Positions 14,517-17,944 of a DNA stretch of 17,944 nucleotides are shown here, piece by piece; the first letter of the stretch is position 1, and every line of letters begins with the position of its first letter. Position numbers and translations under genes: made by a program. The notes beneath the pieces were generated by a model, which had not been told where the DNA came from, ran no database searches, and saw only the letters and a program-made list of their open reading frames with translations. The DNA is from Lachnoclostridium sp. UBA6558 (GTDB lineage Bacteria; Bacillota; Clostridia; Lachnospirales; Lachnospiraceae): positions 5,335 to 23,278 of the forward strand of contig DJJW01000035.1 in NCBI GenBank assembly GCA_002434335.1, written 5' to 3'.

Positions 14517-14567
14517 ACAGGGACTGAGAAGAAACACTTGTCAGTATTCTTATTCAACAGTCCCTGT
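14517..14567 (-). other. Intergenic stem-loop between binding-protein and permease genes
   Basis: ACAGGGACTG (14517-14526) and CAGTCCCTGT (14558-14567) are perfect 10-bp complements. No T-tract follows on the transcribed strand. The position, just after the highly expressed binding-protein gene and before the permeases, matches the known role of such stems in protecting the upstream message and lowering downstream expression. That role is inferred here. Confidence 0.6.
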
Positions 14568-14582
14568 AAAGTCTGCAATCTG

Positions 14583-16163
14583 TTATTTACTGTTTAACTC
14601 TGCTAAGATAGAATCTGATAATGAACCCTGCTCTTTCTCATATTGAGCAATTCCGTCCTCTACAGACATATCACCGGTTACCACCTTAGAGACAATGATG
14701 CTTCTGGCATCTAAGAGAGTGGCCATATAGGCGGACATGGTTTCTGTGGGTACAACCAGCGGAGCAATCTTACTGTTAGCCTGGAATAGCTCAGCGGAGG
14801 TCTTAACACGCTCATCCCTTATGGAGTATAAAGGATCTTCCCACTGTCTTGTGGTTAATACAGGATCAATATGAGCTGATAAAAAGGTATTATCCGGAAC
14901 TTCAGGATCAGGAAGCTGTTTGTATGTTCCACTTGCATCCTTTTCATAATGAACGCCTTCTACACCATAAGTCCATAACATCTGTCCGTCACCGCCGTCA
15001 ACCATAGATTCCATAAGATATTTAAAAACACCTTCAGGATTCTTGCTGGCACTGGTAATAGCCCATACCGGCGGCTGTCTTTCAATATAATTGCCTAACT
15101 CAGCAATAGGAGGAAGTGCAGTAAGCTTTGCATCGGGATAGGTTGACTGAACATTCTGTTCCAGTGTCATATTCCATTTTCCAGCCCAGTAGGTGAATAC
15201 ACCTGTATTACCTGCATAGAACTTATCACGGCAGGCTGAAGTGGTATTAGTTGCTACTTCCATATCAATATAACCTTTGCTGTATGCATCTTTTAATCTG
15301 CCAAGAGCATCAGCATTTGCAGTTTCTCTGAATCCATCTGCCCAGGTTCCGTCGGCTTTCTGATAGAAATCAGGATAAGCATTCTGCCAGAACTCAGGTA
15401 AATAATTGGTATAAGGAATTTCAGGTCCAATGATACCTGCTGCAGTAACACCATAAGTGTCTTTTTTACCGTTGCCATCAGGATCATCTTCTGTAAATGC
15501 ACGTAGCATTTCTATGTACTGATCGTATGTAGTAGGAACTGAAAGACCTAAATTATCCAGCCAGTCCTGTCTTACATAAGTGATACAGCCATTACCGCTG
15601 GCAGGTGCGAAGCCATACAGTGAACCGTCAATTTTAAGAGCTTCAATATTAGCCTCTTTCATCTGACCGGAAGCTTTGGCAGCTGAATTGTTCCAAGCTT
15701 CTGACATATCCCAAAGCGCTCCTTGTGTAGCATAAGCAGTGTATAACTGGTTACTTAAAATTAAAGCATCGGGGACAGAATCACTGGTAAAAGCAAGTGC
15801 GACCTGATCGCTGTAGGTGTTATGGTCAGGCTGGATGATAACCAGTTCTACACCTGTAATTTCTTTGAATCTTGCAGCAAAAGCATCCTGGCCGGAAGCT
15901 TTATCAAGCAGTGTTCCATCTACCATGATTGTAATCTTATCCGGTTTTGTTACTTCCTCTGTGCCGGCAGCTTCTGTCGCTGCTGCCTCCTTATTCCCGC
16001 TGTCAGTATTACTGTCAGACTTACCGGCATTACCATTGTCTGAGGTGGAAACGGAATTTGAATTATTTCCGTCCTTTCCGCATCCGGCTAATGCAACCGG
16101 GAATAATACTGTCAAAAGAATTAAACCTGTTGTCAGTATTTTTTTTGCTAAACTCCTTCTCAT
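14583..16163 (-). CDS. Sugar-binding lipoprotein of the pectic oligosaccharide ABC transporter
   Basis: A 526-residue extracellular solute-binding protein (family 1, LplA/YtcQ-like). The N-terminus MRRSLAKK, a hydrophobic core and a VALAGC lipobox mark it for lipid anchoring at the Cys. A Ser/Asn/Gly/Ala/Glu-rich linker (about 30-75) then leads into the binding domain, starting near DKITIMVDGT. Blocks such as KIDGSLYGFAPASGNG and ARDKFYAGNTGVFTYW region are typical. Start 16163 is set by AAGGAGGG about 10 nt upstream; an upstream in-frame start at 16199 lacks a site. It follows the pectin methylesterase gene by 172 bp, with its own likely promoter. The substrate, pectin-derived oligosaccharides, is inferred from the neighbours. 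Confidence 0.92.
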   Translation of the reverse strand: MRRSLAKKILTTGLILLTVLFPVALAGCGKDGNNSNSVSTSDNGNAGKSDSNTDSGNKEAAATEAAGTEEVTKPDKITIMVDGTLLDKASGQDAFAARFKEITGVELVIIQPDHNTYSDQVALAFTSDSVPDALILSNQLYTAYATQGALWDMSEAWNNSAAKASGQMKEANIEALKIDGSLYGFAPASGNGCITYVRQDWLDNLGLSVPTTYDQYIEMLRAFTEDDPDGNGKKDTYGVTAAGIIGPEIPYTNYLPEFWQNAYPDFYQKADGTWADGFRETANADALGRLKDAYSKGYIDMEVATNTTSACRDKFYAGNTGVFTYWAGKWNMTLEQNVQSTYPDAKLTALPPIAELGNYIERQPPVWAITSASKNPEGVFKYLMESMVDGGDGQMLWTYGVEGVHYEKDASGTYKQLPDPEVPDNTFLSAHIDPVLTTRQWEDPLYSIRDERVKTSAELFQANSKIAPLVVPTETMSAYMATLLDARSIIVSKVVTGDMSVEDGIAQYEKEQGSLSDSILAELNSK

Positions 16164-16190
16164 ATAACAAATACCCTCCTTGATTTTTTG

Positions 16191-16221
16191 CAATATCAAA
16201 ATTAATATCTCTTTGATATTG
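16191..16221 (-). promoter_or_regulatory. Perfect 10-bp dyad in the leader of the binding-protein gene
   Basis: CAATATCAAA (16191-16200) and TTTGATATTG (16212-16221) flank an 11-bp spacer, just upstream of the ribosome binding site and downstream of the predicted promoter. It could be an operator or a leader hairpin. There is no T-tract strong enough to call a terminator with confidence. Confidence 0.55.
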
Positions 16222-16261
16222 CCGTTTAAGAATTATATGTTTTTTGTCTTAAACTGGTTTC

Positions 16262-16291
16262 ATCATAGCCTTTTTTATATACTTTTTACAA
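16262..16291 (-). promoter_or_regulatory. Predicted promoter for the transporter operon
   Basis: On the minus strand, TTGTAA (16286-16291), an 18-bp spacer and TATGAT (16262-16267) lie about 100 bp upstream of the lipoprotein start. It suggests a second transcription start inside the pectin locus, in addition to any promoter before the methylesterase gene. Confidence 0.45.
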
Positions 16292-16335
16292 GGAACAATA
16301 TTTGTTTTAGGGGATACATTATTTATGCTTCGTCA

Positions 16336-17355
16336 TTATTGCTTATAAAACCCGCATAAAACCTGATCTTTTGTATACAAATGCAAATCATCTTTTTGCA
16401 GTATTTTAGACCAGGCTGCTCTTTTTCCCCTGATAAATCCACTTGCTCCTTTTCCCTTAGAACCATATTCGGCGAAATAAACCGTATTCCGTGCATGAAT
16501 TTTACCCCAATCAGACCAACCTTCTGTTTTGATATGCTCACCCAAATCGCAGTTAATCAATACGACTCGCCCAAAATTTCTCCAGGGTCTGCCAAGATAA
16601 ACGGATTCAGGAGGGCAATCTCCGGTAAACCGACAACAGGAAAATACATAACCATACAGACTTTCCCTTGTAGTAGATGGTGCAGTAACATAGCCATATA
16701 TCATATTCTCTGTAATTTCTCTGTCTCTGTTATTTCTCGAAAAAAGCTCACAGCTTTCAAAATAAGCAGTAGAGCTGCCGAAAATAAAATCCACATCCCC
16801 TTCAATATAGCAGTTCTTAAAATAATGTCTTCCATGGATTCTGGGGCTTTTCTCTTTTGGCCCTTTAAAGCCGCCAGGCTGCAGGGGAAATGGAGGCAGC
16901 GGACCGGTAAAAACCGTATCCTGGGAAGCCAGAATACGGCAATTATTTATCTCTATATAATCTCCCTCCAAATATAAAGCAATTGCCTGACCCACAAGTC
17001 CTCCGGCCCCGGCTGTATTCTGAATCGTCAGATTTTTGATGGTAATATTATCAGCATCCACCATCAAGACAGACGTACCAAAGGTACCAAGAGGTTCTCC
17101 GGTACTGTCCTGCTTCTTTGCATAATCATCATAGCAGATAATTGTCTTCTCCGGTGATATTCCTTCAAGTATTAGAAAGGGAGTGCTAATCAATAGCTTT
17201 TCTTTATATATTCCTTCCTCAATAAAAATTCTTACGGTTGTATCTGCTCTATTGTCATTTGTTACTGCTGCATCCCGGCTTTTGCCTATTGCTTCCAGGG
17301 CTTCGCCAATAGTAGTAAAATTACCCTTCCCATTCTTTGAGACTACGATTTTCAT
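16336..17355 (-). CDS. Pectin methylesterase (CE8), intracellular type
   Basis: A 339-residue right-handed beta-helix esterase that removes methyl groups from pectic galacturonate. The CE8 residues are all visible: Gln123 in GQAIAL, Gln145 and Asp146 in SQDTVF, Asp189 in DVDFIFG, and Arg256 and Trp258 in LGRPW. The two catalytic Asp are about 43 residues apart, against about 21 in secreted plant-pathogen enzymes, because of a Pro/Gly-rich insertion (150-175). I associate this loop with the cytoplasmic bacterial subgroup. There is no signal peptide. GAGGATATTACA precedes the ATG at 17355. It lies between the AraC regulator and the transporter genes, consistent with demethylating imported oligogalacturonides. 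Confidence 0.92.
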   Translation of the reverse strand: MKIVVSKNGKGNFTTIGEALEAIGKSRDAAVTNDNRADTTVRIFIEEGIYKEKLLISTPFLILEGISPEKTIICYDDYAKKQDSTGEPLGTFGTSVLMVDADNITIKNLTIQNTAGAGGLVGQAIALYLEGDYIEINNCRILASQDTVFTGPLPPFPLQPGGFKGPKEKSPRIHGRHYFKNCYIEGDVDFIFGSSTAYFESCELFSRNNRDREITENMIYGYVTAPSTTRESLYGYVFSCCRFTGDCPPESVYLGRPWRNFGRVVLINCDLGEHIKTEGWSDWGKIHARNTVYFAEYGSKGKGASGFIRGKRAAWSKILQKDDLHLYTKDQVLCGFYKQ

Positions 17356-17433
17356 TGTAATATCCTCATTTCTGTCAGATTCAATAATTTTTCGTGTGTA
17401 AAATAAGTATTATTTTCTTATTGTCATTCGTTT

Positions 17434-17944
17434 CTATACCAGGCTTTGCGGCTGTTCAAATGGTTCAAACCCATAAGATACCTCGGTATAGGCAGGCTGG
17501 GTTCTAAGTGCTGCCGGATTCGTTCCAAGAACTCTTTTAAAGGCCCTTCTAAAGGATACACAATTGGTATATCCTGTCTTTTCAGCTATGTCATTAACAT
17601 TCATATCCGTTCCCTGAAGCAGCTTAACTGCTTGCTGTATACGGATATTCTCAAGATAGTCTGAGAAGTTCTGATTCGTAACTTTCTTAAACTGCAGGGA
17701 GAAATAACTTTCTGAGATATTGAATTCCTGGGAGATTTTACTTAAAGATAAGGTGCTGTCACTATAATTCTCCTGAATATAATCCTGTATCTTTTCAATA
17801 AGTCCCTGTTGCCTTTGCCTCAGCACGAAGATTTGGCATAATTCCCTGGCAATATCCTCAATGAGTTCAAAGCTTTTCTTCTGATTGAATTTCTCATCCA
17901 AATCACTTATCTTTTCCGGCTCAAAATTGTTCGGCAGCATAAAA
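17434..17944 (-). CDS. AraC-family regulator, C-terminal part (runs off window)
   Basis: The frame is open from the window edge to a stop at 17434. About 170 residues are visible. The last 100 form the double helix-turn-helix AraC/XylS domain: LSLSKISQEFNISESYFSLQFKK for the first, and VNDIAEKTGYTNCVSFRRAFKRVLG for the second recognition region. The preceding residues (about 15-65) look like the helical linker found in large membrane-bound YesS/YesN-like regulators of plant-polysaccharide loci. An ATG lies at 17940, but the frame continues past it and no ribosome binding site can be judged, so I treat the gene as 5'-partial. It is probably the activator of the pectin genes downstream; that is inference from position. 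Confidence 0.85.
   Translation of the reverse strand, partial: FMLPNNFEPEKISDLDEKFNQKKSFELIEDIARELCQIFVLRQRQQGLIEKIQDYIQENYSDSTLSLSKISQEFNISESYFSLQFKKVTNQNFSDYLENIRIQQAVKLLQGTDMNVNDIAEKTGYTNCVSFRRAFKRVLGTNPAALRTQPAYTEVSYGFEPFEQPQSLV

Overview
The window looks like a chromosomal segment of a low-GC Gram-positive anaerobe that degrades plant polysaccharide, most likely a Lachnospiraceae/Clostridium relative. The grounds are AT-rich intergenic DNA, strong GGAGG-type ribosome binding sites, a Bacillus/Clostridium-style Lpl/Ytc sugar ABC transporter, and intracellular pectin enzymes. I cannot name the species from sequence alone.

Layout. (1) 1-1380: the 5' end of a small membrane-anchored protein (minus strand), divergent from a secreted DUF6973-like protein with a clear promoter, dyad and terminator. 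(2) 1498-2813: a graveyard holding an N-terminally truncated, frameshifted IS481-like transposase (minus), then a broken protein of tandem 70-residue zinc-ribbon repeats (plus), closed by a perfect 20-bp terminator stem. (3) 2964-4389: a 1.4-kb AT-rich cassette bounded by 11-bp inverted ends. A 22-bp sequence is also repeated directly at its two sides. It carries a strongly structured putative RNA (3075-3207), a promoter with a hairpin-rich leader ending in an intrinsic terminator, and three small helical proteins of unknown function, each with an unusual GGGGG-type Shine-Dalgarno. No recombinase is inside. (4) 4390-4976: AT-rich, nothing recognised. (5) 4977-8516, all minus: a decayed siderophore-binding protein, a SAM hydrolase (DUF62 family), a nitrilase-superfamily amidohydrolase overlapping an EamA/DMT transporter, and behind that transporter a 16-unit array of 17-bp tandem repeats. 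(6) 9211-9604: a small antibiotic-biosynthesis-monooxygenase-fold protein and its hairpin. (7) 9889-17944, all minus: a pectin-utilisation locus.

The pectin locus reads, in transcription order, AraC-type regulator (5'-partial), pectin methylesterase (CE8), sugar-binding lipoprotein, two CUT1 permeases, GH105 unsaturated galacturonyl/rhamnogalacturonyl hydrolase, and GH28 polygalacturonase. All three carbohydrate-active enzymes lack signal peptides. The simplest model is that pectic oligosaccharides produced outside the cell are captured by the lipoprotein, imported by the permease pair with an ATPase encoded elsewhere, then de-esterified and cut to monomers in the cytoplasm. The AraC protein is the likely regulator.

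The least explained part of the window is the 2964-4389 cassette. Its 133-nt structure has U.G wobbles that all favour the plus strand, and one of its helices reuses the same sequence as the terminator hairpin downstream.
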